This document shows, in pieces, positions 8,648-16,748 of a stretch of DNA of 64,000 bases; the first letter of the stretch is position 1; every line of letters starts with the position of its first letter. The stretch comes from Thermoleophilia bacterium SCSIO 60948 (GTDB lineage: Bacteria > Actinomycetota > Thermoleophilia > Solirubrobacterales > 70-9), in contig CP053031.1 of the NCBI GenBank assembly GCA_021496505.1, positions 1,666,001 through 1,730,000 of the forward strand, written 5' to 3'. Under the pieces are notes generated by a model. The model worked only from the letters and a program-made list of their open reading frames with translations. It was not told the origin of the DNA and did not search any database. The position numbers were made by a program, and so were the translations under genes.

Positions 8648-9586
8648 TCAGCGCGGCGAGGCGCGGCGCCCGGGATCGTCCTCGAGCCGGTCGCGGTCCC
8701 AGTTGCCGTGGATCGCGGCCGCCTCGTAGGTCGTCTGGAGGAACCCCATCAGGGTCGCGTCGGGATCGTCCGCCGTGCGCACGGCTTCGTAGGGCAGGAC
8801 GAACTGCCCGCCCTCGGCGTAATAGAACGCCTCGCTCGGCGTGATCGCGTGCTCCTGGAAGCCGTCGGGCTCGGGATAGGCGTAGGCGTAGAACATCCCC
8901 TCCCCGTCGCCGCCGGGCCAGAACCCGGCGCTCGAGAGCTCGTGCGAGTAGCCCTCGACCATCACCCAGTCGCCGCAGTTGGGCGCCCCACCCGGATGCC
9001 GCGGCGCGTCGCGACCGGAGAACCGGGTCACGGCCATGTCCATCGCGCCCCAGAAGAAGTGGACGGGGCTGACCTTGCCGATGAAGTGACCGCGGAAAGC
9101 GCTCATCACACGATCGGCCTGGATCAGCTGGCGCCAGAAGAGGTTGGTCGCCTCGGGGTCATAGGCGCCCGGTGCCGTCTGCTCGGGAAACGGCGTCGCG
9201 TCGGGGACCTCGACCGGCCGCGGCAAGATCGGCGCGTCGATCTCGAGCTCGGCGAGCGCCTCGGAGACCTCGCCGTAGAAGTCGGCGACGGACTTCGGCT
9301 CGAGGTCGATGACGCGCTCGTCGCCGTCGTCGGTACGGAACCACAGCACGTGGTCGACGAAATCTAACTCGGCGTCGAAGATCCCGGTCCCGTTCGGGAT
9401 CGCGGTGGTCGTCAGTCCGCGAGGCGAGACGTAGAGCGCGGTCTGCCACCAGTGATTGACCATCGGCGCGTTGGCGAGCCGCAGCTTGCCGACGATCTGG
9501 GTCCACATGTGGAGGGTGTCGCGCGTGTCGGTCCAGTCGTCGACGCGCAGCGCGAGCCAGGCGTGTGAGTTCGAGGAGGCGGTCAC
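8648..9586 (-). CDS. DUF5996 family protein
   Basis: 312 residues from the GTG at the start of TASSNSHAWLALRVDDW; the frame is open much further upstream but that part lies antisense to the next gene. The order WLALRVDDW...TLHMWTQIVGKLRL...NHWWQTALYVSPRGLTT in the first 60 residues, and a central HFFWGAMDMAVTRFSGRDAP, are the features of DUF5996. No function is established. Only 27 bp separate it from the divergent SnoaL-APH gene, so the two must share a compact promoter region. Confidence 0.78.
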   Translation of the reverse strand: MTASSNSHAWLALRVDDWTDTRDTLHMWTQIVGKLRLANAPMVNHWWQTALYVSPRGLTTTAIPNGTGIFDAELDFVDHVLWFRTDDGDERVIDLEPKSVADFYGEVSEALAELEIDAPILPRPVEVPDATPFPEQTAPGAYDPEATNLFWRQLIQADRVMSAFRGHFIGKVSPVHFFWGAMDMAVTRFSGRDAPRHPGGAPNCGDWVMVEGYSHELSSAGFWPGGDGEGMFYAYAYPEPDGFQEHAITPSEAFYYAEGGQFVLPYEAVRTADDPDATLMGFLQTTYEAAAIHGNWDRDRLEDDPGRRASPR

Positions 9587-9613
9587 TTTTCCGAGACTGG
9601 CAGACTCGTCAAC

Positions 9614-10966
9614 GTGGAGAGTCTGAGCGCAGTGCTGCGCGCTGTGGTCGAGCAGGGAGATCCGGCTGCGCTGGAACCGCTGCTCGCCCCGGAGGTCCTG
9701 CTCGACTCGAACAGCGAGCGCGGCCGGCGACGGATCGAGGGGCGCGACGAGGTGCTCGCGCATCTGAGTGGCCCGGGCCCGGGAGAGGTCGTCGACTGGC
9801 GCGCGGCCGAGTACCCGACCGGCGCCGCGATCACGTTCGAGTGGCACGGCGCATCGGGCGCTGATCGCAGGCGCTGGTACCTCCGCCGCGATCCGAGCGG
9901 CGAGATCACGGCGATCCGCAGCTACGCGGCCCGCGTCGCCGCGGGCGACGGCGGACCCCCGGAGGTATCGCCCGCGGTGCTGGCGGCGACCGGACCCGGC
10001 TCGGTGCGCGAGCCACTCGTCCACGGTGGCAATTCGGGCGCGGCGCTCGAGCGGATCAGGGCCGGGGACGGGCGCTCGCTCATCGCCAAGCGCGTCGGCC
10101 CGGCCTCGGACTGGCTCGGCCGGATCACCGGCGACGCGGGCCGGACGGCCCTGCTCTGGGAGGCGGGAGCGTTCGAGCGGATGCCCGTGGCGCTCGACCA
10201 CGGGATCGAGACGGTGGTCCCCGACGGCGATGGCTGGTGGGTCGTGATGCGCGACCTCTCCGACACCTTCCTCGGCGACGAGCGCCGGCTGAGTCGCGCC
10301 GAGAGCCACGAGATCCTCGAGGTCGCAGCGCTCATGCACGCCGAGTTCGCTGGGGGCCCGCCGCAGGGAACCGCGCGGCTCGATCTGCGGATCGGCATGT
10401 CGGCGCTGCCTGTCGCAGCCGCCGAGCGCGAGCAGACCGACCTTCTGCCCAAGCAGATCGAAGCCGCGTGGGACGCGTTCTGCGAGGCGGTGCCGAGCGA
10501 CGTTGCCGACGAGATCATGGTCACGGTGAGCGGCGACCCAGGGCTCGCCACGGCACTGCATGCGGCGGCGGCGCCGACCCTGCTCCACGGCGACCTGCGC
10601 GACGACAACCTCGGGCTCGCGCCCGACGGGATCGTGCTGCTCGACTGGGACCTCGCGACGGCGGGGCCACCGAGCGTCGAGTTCGCGTGGTACCTGTGCC
10701 ACGACGCCTGGCGGATCGATGCGTCGCACGACGACATCGAGGCGGACTTCAGGACGGCTGAGGGCGAGATCGTAGGCGAGCGCGATCACGAGCTCGGGAT
10801 GCTCAGCGGCCTGCTCCAATACGGCTGGATCTTCGGCCACTCGGCGCTGATCCACCCCGACCCGGTCGAGACCGAATGGGCGCATGAGGAGCTCGGGTGG
10901 TGGGTCCCGCGCACGCGGCGTGCGCTCGAGGCGGTCGGCGGAATGCCCCGCGCCGGATCGGGCTAG
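9614..10966 (+). CDS. SnoaL-like / aminoglycoside-phosphotransferase-like fusion protein
   Basis: 450 residues from a GTG. Residues 1-115 look like a SnoaL/NTF2 domain (LLAPEVLLDSNSERGRRRIEG, later RWYLRRDPSGEITAI). Residues about 135-430 form a phosphotransferase of the APH/choline-kinase fold, with LLHGDLRDDNLGL as the catalytic HGDxxxxN loop and VLLDWDLATAGP as the metal-binding motif. Such kinases phosphorylate small hydroxyl compounds; the substrate is unknown. The fused NTF2 domain is unusual and may bind it. The last 4 bp overlap a convergent gene. Confidence 0.75.
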   Translation: MESLSAVLRAVVEQGDPAALEPLLAPEVLLDSNSERGRRRIEGRDEVLAHLSGPGPGEVVDWRAAEYPTGAAITFEWHGASGADRRRWYLRRDPSGEITAIRSYAARVAAGDGGPPEVSPAVLAATGPGSVREPLVHGGNSGAALERIRAGDGRSLIAKRVGPASDWLGRITGDAGRTALLWEAGAFERMPVALDHGIETVVPDGDGWWVVMRDLSDTFLGDERRLSRAESHEILEVAALMHAEFAGGPPQGTARLDLRIGMSALPVAAAEREQTDLLPKQIEAAWDAFCEAVPSDVADEIMVTVSGDPGLATALHAAAAPTLLHGDLRDDNLGLAPDGIVLLDWDLATAGPPSVEFAWYLCHDAWRIDASHDDIEADFRTAEGEIVGERDHELGMLSGLLQYGWIFGHSALIHPDPVETEWAHEELGWWVPRTRRALEAVGGMPRAGSG

Positions 10967-11217
10967 CGGACCGCTTCGCCGCCGGGGAGGCCCGTCTGGC
11001 AGCTCTCGCACGCGACGCGCTCGCGGGTCGCCGCGAGGCCGAGGGCCCAGCAGGTCGGGCAGCCGCGCCAGGCGATGAACGCGATCGGAAAGCCGAGCAG
11101 GCCGATCGCGCCCAGGGGACCGAGCGCGACGAGGCCGCCGACGAGGGCGACCAGACCGACGACACCGCGAATCAGGTGCACCCGGACGCTGGAGCTGGCG
11201 AAGAACGAGTCGGCCAT
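10963..11217 (-). CDS. Small membrane protein with two CxxC pairs
   Basis: 84 residues from ATG. There are two hydrophobic segments (residues about 14-50), then GCPTCWALGL and ACESCQTGL, giving two CxxC pairs about 16 residues apart. The pairs could bind zinc on the cytoplasmic side or form disulfides. I do not recognise a named family. It lies between the P450 gene (41 bp upstream) and the convergent fusion gene, whose stop it overlaps. Confidence 0.55.
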   Translation of the reverse strand: MADSFFASSSVRVHLIRGVVGLVALVGGLVALGPLGAIGLLGFPIAFIAWRGCPTCWALGLAATRERVACESCQTGLPGGEAVR

Positions 11218-11257
11218 CCGCTTCTCATACGCGCGGCGGGACCGCGACGGATCAGCC

Positions 11258-12622
11258 TCAGACGCTCGCGAGAGTCGCCGGTTCCTTCGCCTGGCGCTCG
11301 GAACGGCGGCGCGCGACGATCGTCGCGCCGTGGGTGGGCACGAGCGTTATCGCGCGACGCTTTGCAGGCTCCTGCGGCGCCGCCGCGGGCTCGAGGTCGA
11401 GCTCGCCCACGATCGCTCGCAGCACCTGCTTCATCTCGAAGATCGCGAAGCTGGCGCCGAGGCAACGCCGGACGCCGCCCCCGAACGGGAACCACGTGTA
11501 GGTCCCGGGCTTCTGGTCGAGGAAGCGCTCGGGGCGGAAGGCGCGCGGGTCCGGGTAGATGTCGGGACGCCGGTGGACCAGGTGGATAGCCGGAACGACC
11601 CGGGTCCCGGCCGGAAGGTTGTACCCCCCGAGCTCGACGTCCTCGGTCAGCATCCGCACGACGACGGAGAGAACGGGACGCACCCGGAGCGTCTCGGTCA
11701 CGACGGCGTCGAGGTAGGCGTCCTCGCCGGCGTCGATCTCGCTGCGCAGGCGGGCGAGCTTGTCCGGATGGCGGACGAGGCGCTCGATCGCCCACGAGAG
11801 CGCGGTCGCCGTCGTCTCGTGGCCGGCGACGAGGAGGGTCATGAGCTCGTCGCGGAGCTCCTGGCCGTCCATCAGCGTTCCGTCCTCGTGCTTCGCGGCG
11901 AGGAGCAGCGAGAGGATGTCCGTGCGCTCGGCGAGGTCGGCCTGCTCGCGGCGATCGGCGATCTCCTCGGCGATCAGCCGATCGACCGCCTCGGTCTCGC
12001 GTTGGAAGATCCACATGTCCGACGCGCGCTTCGGCCCGACGGCGAACAGCAGTGCCATGGTCGAGGGCGCCATCACCTTGCCGAGCAGCCTGCGGAGCTC
12101 GTGGCGCATCGCGTCGAAGCGCGGGCCCTCGGTGAGACCGAAGACCGCCTCGAGGATCACCTCGAGGGTCACCGCCTGCATTCGGCTGATCAGCTCGAAT
12201 GGCTCGTCGACCGGCCAGCGACGGACCTCATCGCGGGCGACCCGGTCCATGAGCGATCCGTAGGCCTGCATGCGATCGCCGTGGAACGGCGGTAGCAGGA
12301 GCTTTCGCTGGCGCAGATGCGGCTTCTCGTCGAGCAGCAGGACCGAGTTCGATCCGAGCAGCGGAAGCAGGATGACGTTGCCCTCGCCGGCGTGGAAGAC
12401 CTCGGGTGAGCCTGTGAAGACCTGCTTGACCAGAGCGGGGTCGGAGATCACGACCCAGTCGCCCTCGTTGGCGATCCGCATCGTGTACATGTCGCCGTAG
12501 CGCTCGCGGCACTGCTCCATGTAGGCCATCGGCCGCTTCACCCAGCCGAGCGTCTGGAGCGCTCGAGGGAGCTTCGGTCCCGGCGGCAGGCGGTCGTCGC
12601 GTCCCTTGATCAGACCCAGCAT
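11258..12622 (-). CDS. Cytochrome P450
   Basis: 454 residues. The heme-binding loop FPFGGGVRRCLG places the cysteine ligand at about residue 386. The oxygen-binding I-helix motif AGHETTAT is near 263-270 and the ExxR motif (ETLRVRP) near 309-312. The N-terminal proline-rich LPPGPKLPRALQTLGW is the usual hinge; there is no membrane anchor, so a soluble class I enzyme needing a separate ferredoxin is likely. No redox partner gene is adjacent. The substrate is unknown. The sequence GGAGG sits directly against the ATG, so the functional Shine-Dalgarno is probably the GGGAG slightly further upstream. Confidence 0.93.
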   Translation of the reverse strand: MLGLIKGRDDRLPPGPKLPRALQTLGWVKRPMAYMEQCRERYGDMYTMRIANEGDWVVISDPALVKQVFTGSPEVFHAGEGNVILLPLLGSNSVLLLDEKPHLRQRKLLLPPFHGDRMQAYGSLMDRVARDEVRRWPVDEPFELISRMQAVTLEVILEAVFGLTEGPRFDAMRHELRRLLGKVMAPSTMALLFAVGPKRASDMWIFQRETEAVDRLIAEEIADRREQADLAERTDILSLLLAAKHEDGTLMDGQELRDELMTLLVAGHETTATALSWAIERLVRHPDKLARLRSEIDAGEDAYLDAVVTETLRVRPVLSVVVRMLTEDVELGGYNLPAGTRVVPAIHLVHRRPDIYPDPRAFRPERFLDQKPGTYTWFPFGGGVRRCLGASFAIFEMKQVLRAIVGELDLEPAAAPQEPAKRRAITLVPTHGATIVARRRSERQAKEPATLASV

Positions 12623-12721
12623 CCTCCGGAGTCTCCCACCGCGAGTCGCCTCACGTCGAGCGGATGGACCGTGTTGTGTGACCGATGTCGGGTGGACTGC
12701 AACCCGGGCGCGAGCGCCGGC

Positions 12722-12747
12722 CGACGCCGCGTGAAGGTGCGGCGTCG
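12722..12747. terminator. Strong GC hairpin downstream of the thioredoxin-like gene
   Basis: A perfect 9-bp inverted repeat, CGACGCCGC/GCGGCGTCG, with an 8-base loop, lies 35 bp past the stop of the minus-strand lipoprotein gene and upstream of the P450 gene. There is no T tract on either strand, so it is a candidate terminator or RNA 3' end stabiliser only. Confidence 0.4.
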
Positions 12748-12781
12748 ACGGGGTCGCGTTCTGCCGTGCCGGGTCCGCGCT

Positions 12782-13819
12782 CTAGCGCGAGGATGAAGAC
12801 GTCGACTCGCCCGCGGGTTGGGCCTTGTCGATCGCGGCCTCGAGCTCGGACTTCGAGAAGGCGCCCTCGATCCGTTCGACGATCTTCCCGTCCGAGTCGA
12901 TCACGAAGAGCCACGGCTCGGTCTTGAGGCCGTAGTCCTTGAGCGGCTGACGGATCCCCTTCTCGGGGTTGTTGTCCACGTACACCTCCTGATGGATGTA
13001 CGCGGCGTCGTCGGGTCGCTCGGACTTGACCTCCTCGGCGATGTCGACGACCGGCCCGCAGACCTGAGTCATGCAGAGCGCGGGCGTCGCGAAGAGCAGT
13101 ACGACGGGCTCCTCGCCGAGCACGTCGGCGAGGTCGACGTCGTGCATCGTCCCGGCCGGGACGCGGGTGTCGATCTCGGCGACGTTCGAGACGTCGTCGA
13201 TCGTGTCGGTGTGGGTCACCGGGGCCTGCTCGCCGACGTCGGGGATCTGCTCGTAGCTCTTCGAGCCGACCGGAACCGAGGGGATGAAGGTCGTCTTCAC
13301 GTCGTCGCCGTCGTCGATCACGGCGGCGAGGTCGTAGAAGCCCTCCTCAGGGAAATCGATGTCGGTGACGTAGATCGCCTTGGCGGAATCCGGGTCCGTG
13401 GACGTCGATTGAGCGACGAAGGCGGCCGGGGTCTCGAGGCTCTCGATCGCGGTCGGGAACGGTCCGAGAACCTCCCCGCCCTCCGAGTTCTGGGCGTAGA
13501 TCGCGATGCTCGCGTCGGTGTCCTGCGTCCGATCGACGTCGAAGACGCCGAAGCTGGCGCGGTTCTCGCCCACATCGAAGGCCTGGGTGCCCGGCAGGAC
13601 GACCGTCTCGTCGGTCTGCTCTCCGAAGCCGACGACGTCGGTGATCTGGGCCGGCGCCTTCGGGAACTCCGAGGCCGGTGGGGCACCGACGCTCGCGACC
13701 GCTGCTCCTGAACCGTCTTCGCCGCTCTCGTCCTTCGAACAGGCGACGGCCGGGACGGCGATCGCCGCGAGCGCGAGGGCGCAGAGAAGCTGCGCGCGGC
13801 TTGGCGCGAGGTACGACAT
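12782..13819 (-). CDS. Thioredoxin-like lipoprotein
   Basis: 345 residues. The start is the ATG beginning MSYLAPSRAQ, which gives a lipoprotein signal peptide with lipobox AVAC (Cys about 27); the frame is open upstream without such a signal. A beta-rich middle region is followed by a thioredoxin-like domain from about residue 210. It has LFATPALCMTQVCGP, a C-x4-C pair where thioredoxins have CxxC, and EPWLFVIDSDGKIVERIEG. It should be anchored to the outer face of the membrane and may handle thiols or copper. The exact redox partner is unknown. Confidence 0.75.
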   Translation of the reverse strand: MSYLAPSRAQLLCALALAAIAVPAVACSKDESGEDGSGAAVASVGAPPASEFPKAPAQITDVVGFGEQTDETVVLPGTQAFDVGENRASFGVFDVDRTQDTDASIAIYAQNSEGGEVLGPFPTAIESLETPAAFVAQSTSTDPDSAKAIYVTDIDFPEEGFYDLAAVIDDGDDVKTTFIPSVPVGSKSYEQIPDVGEQAPVTHTDTIDDVSNVAEIDTRVPAGTMHDVDLADVLGEEPVVLLFATPALCMTQVCGPVVDIAEEVKSERPDDAAYIHQEVYVDNNPEKGIRQPLKDYGLKTEPWLFVIDSDGKIVERIEGAFSKSELEAAIDKAQPAGESTSSSSR

Positions 13820-13922
13820 CGGTCCGATCCTAGGCAGGCTCGGTGGTGGTCTCGCGCGGATAGGGTCGTGCGAGTTCGAAGCTGGGCGACGGGCCGCAGG
13901 GCGGCGCGAGGAGGAGAGTGCG

Positions 13923-14648
13923 ATGGCGGAACGAGCGGCGCTCGTAACGGGAGGGTCGAGCGGCATCGGGCTTGCCATCGCTCGCGTGCTCGGAGAGGAA
14001 GGGCACGCCGTGACTATTGCGGCGCGCGGTGAAGAGCGACTAAAAGAAGCCGCCGAGGGACTGCGTGCGGACGGGATCGAAGTCGAGACCGTGCCCACCG
14101 ATGCGCTGGACGTCGACGCGCTGAAGGCGCTCGTGGAGCGCCATCGCGAGCGCTGGGGTCGCCTCGACGTGCTCGTCAACAACGCCGGCGTCGGGCTCGG
14201 CGGTGAGATCGCGGGCTATCCGCCGAAGCGGATCGACGTCCAACTCGGCGTGAACCTCAAGGCGACGATCGTCATGACCGGCGAGGCGATGCCGATGCTG
14301 CTCGAAGCCGGCGAGGAGCATGGGCGGGCGTTGATCGTGAACCTCGCGTCGATCGCGGGCAAGGCCGGTCAGGCTTGGCTCTCGGTCTACTCGGCGACGA
14401 AAGCGGGCGTCGTCGGCTTCAGTCAGGCGACCCAGAGCGAGGTCGGGAGCCGCGGCGTCCGTGTGACCGCGCTCTGCCCCGCGTTCGTCGATACGCCGAT
14501 GACCGAGTTCGCGCGCGAGCACGTCGAACAGGACGCGATGATCCGGCCTGAGGACGTCAGCGAGTCGGTCCGCTTCCTGCTCAAGACCTCGCGGGCGTGC
14601 GTGGTGCCGGAGATCGTCTTCGCCAGGCCCGGCGAAGCGCTTCTCTAG
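13923..14648 (+). CDS. Short-chain dehydrogenase/reductase
   Basis: 241 residues from an ATG behind a strong GAGGAGAG ribosome site. NAD(P)-binding TGGSSGIG is at residues 8-15, NNAGVG follows near 83, and the catalytic Ser-Tyr-Lys set sits in NLASIAGKAG and VYSATKAG. This is the classical SDR fold, an oxidoreductase acting on an alcohol or ketone that cannot be specified. The glycosyltransferase gene begins 25 bp downstream, so the two may form an operon for tailoring a small molecule. Confidence 0.9.
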   Translation: MAERAALVTGGSSGIGLAIARVLGEEGHAVTIAARGEERLKEAAEGLRADGIEVETVPTDALDVDALKALVERHRERWGRLDVLVNNAGVGLGGEIAGYPPKRIDVQLGVNLKATIVMTGEAMPMLLEAGEEHGRALIVNLASIAGKAGQAWLSVYSATKAGVVGFSQATQSEVGSRGVRVTALCPAFVDTPMTEFAREHVEQDAMIRPEDVSESVRFLLKTSRACVVPEIVFARPGEALL

Positions 14649-14673
14649 GGGCCGAGGCGGTCGGGACCCGGTC

Positions 14674-15843
14674 GTGAAGGCGCTCGTCGCCGCTTTCGGC
14701 GACGCCGGACACGCGTTCCCGGCGATCGGGCTCGCCCGCGCGCTCGCCGAGCGCGGGCACGACGTCACCATCGAGAGCTGGCAGAACTGGCGCGGGGTGG
14801 TCGACGGGCTCGGCCTGGACTTCCTCCCGGCCGAGGAGTACTCGGTCTATCCCCCACCGCCGCCGGGCTCGGAGATCACGCCGGGTGCGGCGGCCCGGAT
14901 GCTCGTTCCGATGCTCGAGGAGCGCGGTTTCGACGTCGTCTGTCACGACATCCTCACGATGGCGCCCGCACTCGCGGCGGAGAAGGCTGGGATCCCACGG
15001 GCGACGCTCGTGCCGCACGTCTATCCGTGGTCGGTGACCGGGATGCCGTTCTACTCGTTCGGCGCCCAACCGCCGCGAACGGGGTTCGGGAAGCGGCTCT
15101 GGACGCGGGCCCAGCCGGTGCTCGAGGGCGGTTACCGGCGCGGGCGCGAGGAGCTGAACGCCGAGCGCGAGATCGTCGGGCTCGCGCCGAGCGACCGCCT
15201 GCATGGCGGCATGAGCCGGGACCTGGTGCTGGTCGCGACGCTCCCGGCGCTCGAGTACCCGCGGCGCTGGCCGCGAGAGACGCGCGTGACCGGGCCGATC
15301 GAGTTCGAGCTCGACCACCCCGACGTGCCACTGCCGCCCGGCGACGACCCGCTCGTGCTCGTCGCGCCGAGCACGGCGCAGGACCCTGAGGGCCGGATGG
15401 TCCGGGTGGCCCTCGACGCACTGGCCGACGAGCCGGTTCGGGTGCTGGCGACGACGAACCGCCGGGGCCATCCGCTTCCGGAGGCGCCGGCGAACGCCGT
15501 CGTCGTCGACTGGCTGCGCTACTCGCAGGGGCTTGCGGTCGCTGATCTGGCGATCTGCCACGGGGGTCACGGGACGGTCGCGCGAGCACTGTCTGCCGGG
15601 GTGCCGCTGGTCTGTTGTCCGGCTGGCGGCGATATGGCCGAGAACGGCGCGCGGGTCACCTGGGCCGGCGCCGGCCTCACGATCCCGTGGCGGTTCGTGC
15701 GGCGCCCGACGCTGCGCTCGACGGTACGGCGAGTGCTGGCCGACGAGCGATTCGCCCGCCGAGCCGAGGCGATCGCGCGAAGCGCTGCGGGCCTCAACGG
15801 CGCCTCGACAGGGGCCCGGCTCCTGGAGGAAATGCTCAACTGA
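14674..15843 (+). CDS. GT1-type glycosyltransferase (MGT-like)
   Basis: 389 residues, GTG start. The N-terminal acceptor domain opens with FGDAGHAFPAIGLARALAER. The C-terminal donor domain carries the GT1 signature around ICHGGHGTVARALSAGVPLV and ends PAGGDMAENGARV. The layout matches UDP-sugar-dependent macrolide, sterol or flavonoid glucosyltransferases with two Rossmann domains. It follows the SDR gene closely. The acceptor is unknown. Confidence 0.85.
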   Translation: MKALVAAFGDAGHAFPAIGLARALAERGHDVTIESWQNWRGVVDGLGLDFLPAEEYSVYPPPPPGSEITPGAAARMLVPMLEERGFDVVCHDILTMAPALAAEKAGIPRATLVPHVYPWSVTGMPFYSFGAQPPRTGFGKRLWTRAQPVLEGGYRRGREELNAEREIVGLAPSDRLHGGMSRDLVLVATLPALEYPRRWPRETRVTGPIEFELDHPDVPLPPGDDPLVLVAPSTAQDPEGRMVRVALDALADEPVRVLATTNRRGHPLPEAPANAVVVDWLRYSQGLAVADLAICHGGHGTVARALSAGVPLVCCPAGGDMAENGARVTWAGAGLTIPWRFVRRPTLRSTVRRVLADERFARRAEAIARSAAGLNGASTGARLLEEMLN

Positions 15844-15848
15844 GGGCG

Positions 15849-15862
15849 CGAACATGTGTTCG
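15849..15862. promoter_or_regulatory. LexA (SOS) box upstream of the HNH nuclease gene
   Basis: CGAACATGTGTTCG matches the Gram-positive LexA/DinR consensus CGAACRNRYGTTYG at every position and is extended by one more pair on each side (GCGAAC...GTTCGC). It lies 34 bp before the ATG of the HTH-HNH gene and just after the glycosyltransferase stop. I saw no second match elsewhere in the window. Confidence 0.7.
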
Positions 15863-15896
15863 CTTTTCCATCCGATGGTACTGCGAGTATCGGTGC

Positions 15897-16586
15897 ATGG
15901 ATAGGGATTTCCTGGCGAAGCATCTCGCTGAGGGCTTGTCGCTCAGGCAGATAGGCGAGCTTGTCGGTCGCGATCCCTCAACGGTCGGATACTGGGTTCG
16001 CCGACATGGGCTAACGGCGAACGGACGAGATCGTTTTGCCCCGCGCGGCGGGCTCAGTGCCGAGGTGATCGAGCCTCTGATCGAACGCGGCTTGACGCTC
16101 CAGGAGATCGCGACGGAGCTCGACCGGAGCCTGTCGACGGTCATCTACTGGATGCGTCGACACGGCTTGAAGACCATGCGGCGCCATCGGGGTCACGCCG
16201 AGCTCTCCCGAGCCGCAGAGGCCTCGGGTCAGAAGCGCTTTGAGGGGCACTGCACCATCCACGGAGCAACCTCGTTCCTGGTCCTCGGAAGCGGCCGGTC
16301 GAGCTGCGCCAAGTGCAATGTCGAAGCGGTGTCGCGACTCCGGCGCTCGACGAAACAGCGACTTGTCGAGATCGCCGGCGGCTGCTGCTGCGTCTGCGGT
16401 TACGACAAGAACCCAGCCGCGCTTCAGTTTCATCATGTCGACCCGGCGCAGAAGGAATTCGGCATTGGATCGGGCAATACGCTGGCGTTCGACCGGGTCG
16501 CGAAAGAGGCCGCCAAGTGCGTTCTCGTCTGCGCGAACTGCCACGCCGAGATCGAGGCAGGAGCAGAGATCCTGGCGCTAAAGTGA
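15897..16586 (+). CDS. Double-HTH HNH endonuclease, probably SOS-regulated
   Basis: 229 residues; the start is the ATG that directly precedes the first HTH. Residues 5-35 and 60-92 are two copies of a resolvase-like helix-turn-helix (LSLRQIGELVGRDPSTVGYW and LTLQEIATELDRSLSTVIYW, each ending in RRHGL). A zinc-knuckle pair follows (CTIHG, CAKC). The C-terminal HNH nuclease core has CCCVCGY, LQFHHVDP and CANCH. Base composition is visibly less GC-rich than its neighbours, which hints at transfer. It lies between a LexA box and a tRNA gene 45 bp downstream. Confidence 0.8.
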   Translation: MDRDFLAKHLAEGLSLRQIGELVGRDPSTVGYWVRRHGLTANGRDRFAPRGGLSAEVIEPLIERGLTLQEIATELDRSLSTVIYWMRRHGLKTMRRHRGHAELSRAAEASGQKRFEGHCTIHGATSFLVLGSGRSSCAKCNVEAVSRLRRSTKQRLVEIAGGCCCVCGYDKNPAALQFHHVDPAQKEFGIGSGNTLAFDRVAKEAAKCVLVCANCHAEIEAGAEILALK

Positions 16587-16630
16587 CGCGTTCGGCCTGG
16601 GTCCGTGCGACTTCCGGCACGAACATACGG

Positions 16631-16714
16631 TCCGGGGTGACGAAATTGGCAGCCGTGCCTGACTGTTAATCAGGTGCCCGTGAGGGCGTGTGGGTTCGAG
16701 TCCCACCCCCGGAG
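16631..16714 (+). tRNA. tRNA-Asn (GUU) with a long class II variable arm
   Basis: Acceptor TCCGGGG/CCCCGGA, discriminator G at 16714, a 3-bp D-stem ACG/CGT around AAATTGGCAGC, anticodon stem CCTGA/TCAGG with loop CTGTTAA (GUU at 16665-16667), and T-arm GTGGG/CCCAC around TTCGAGT. Between anticodon and T arms is a 15-base variable region, T-GCCC-GTGA-GGGC-GT, with a 4-bp stem. U1-A72, G73 and the GUU anticodon are asparagine identity features. The D-arm and variable arm resemble tRNA-Leu. CCA is not encoded. Confidence 0.88.
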
Positions 16715-16748
16715 CTCTCTCCTCCAAGCTCGTTTGGGTTCAGACCCG

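Noticed and set aside
9602-9614. A 13-base string (TGGCAGACTCGTC) shared with 36516-36528, both ahead of plus-strand genes, as a common promoter.
   Set aside because: Chance matches of this length are expected in 64 kb, the distance to the two starts differs, and the element fits no known sigma consensus.
16631-16714. Reading the odd tRNA as tRNA-Sec or a tRNA-Leu pseudogene.
   Set aside because: The anticodon is GUU, not UCA; the acceptor stem is 7 bp; all stems pair perfectly; and discriminator G73 does not suit Leu.
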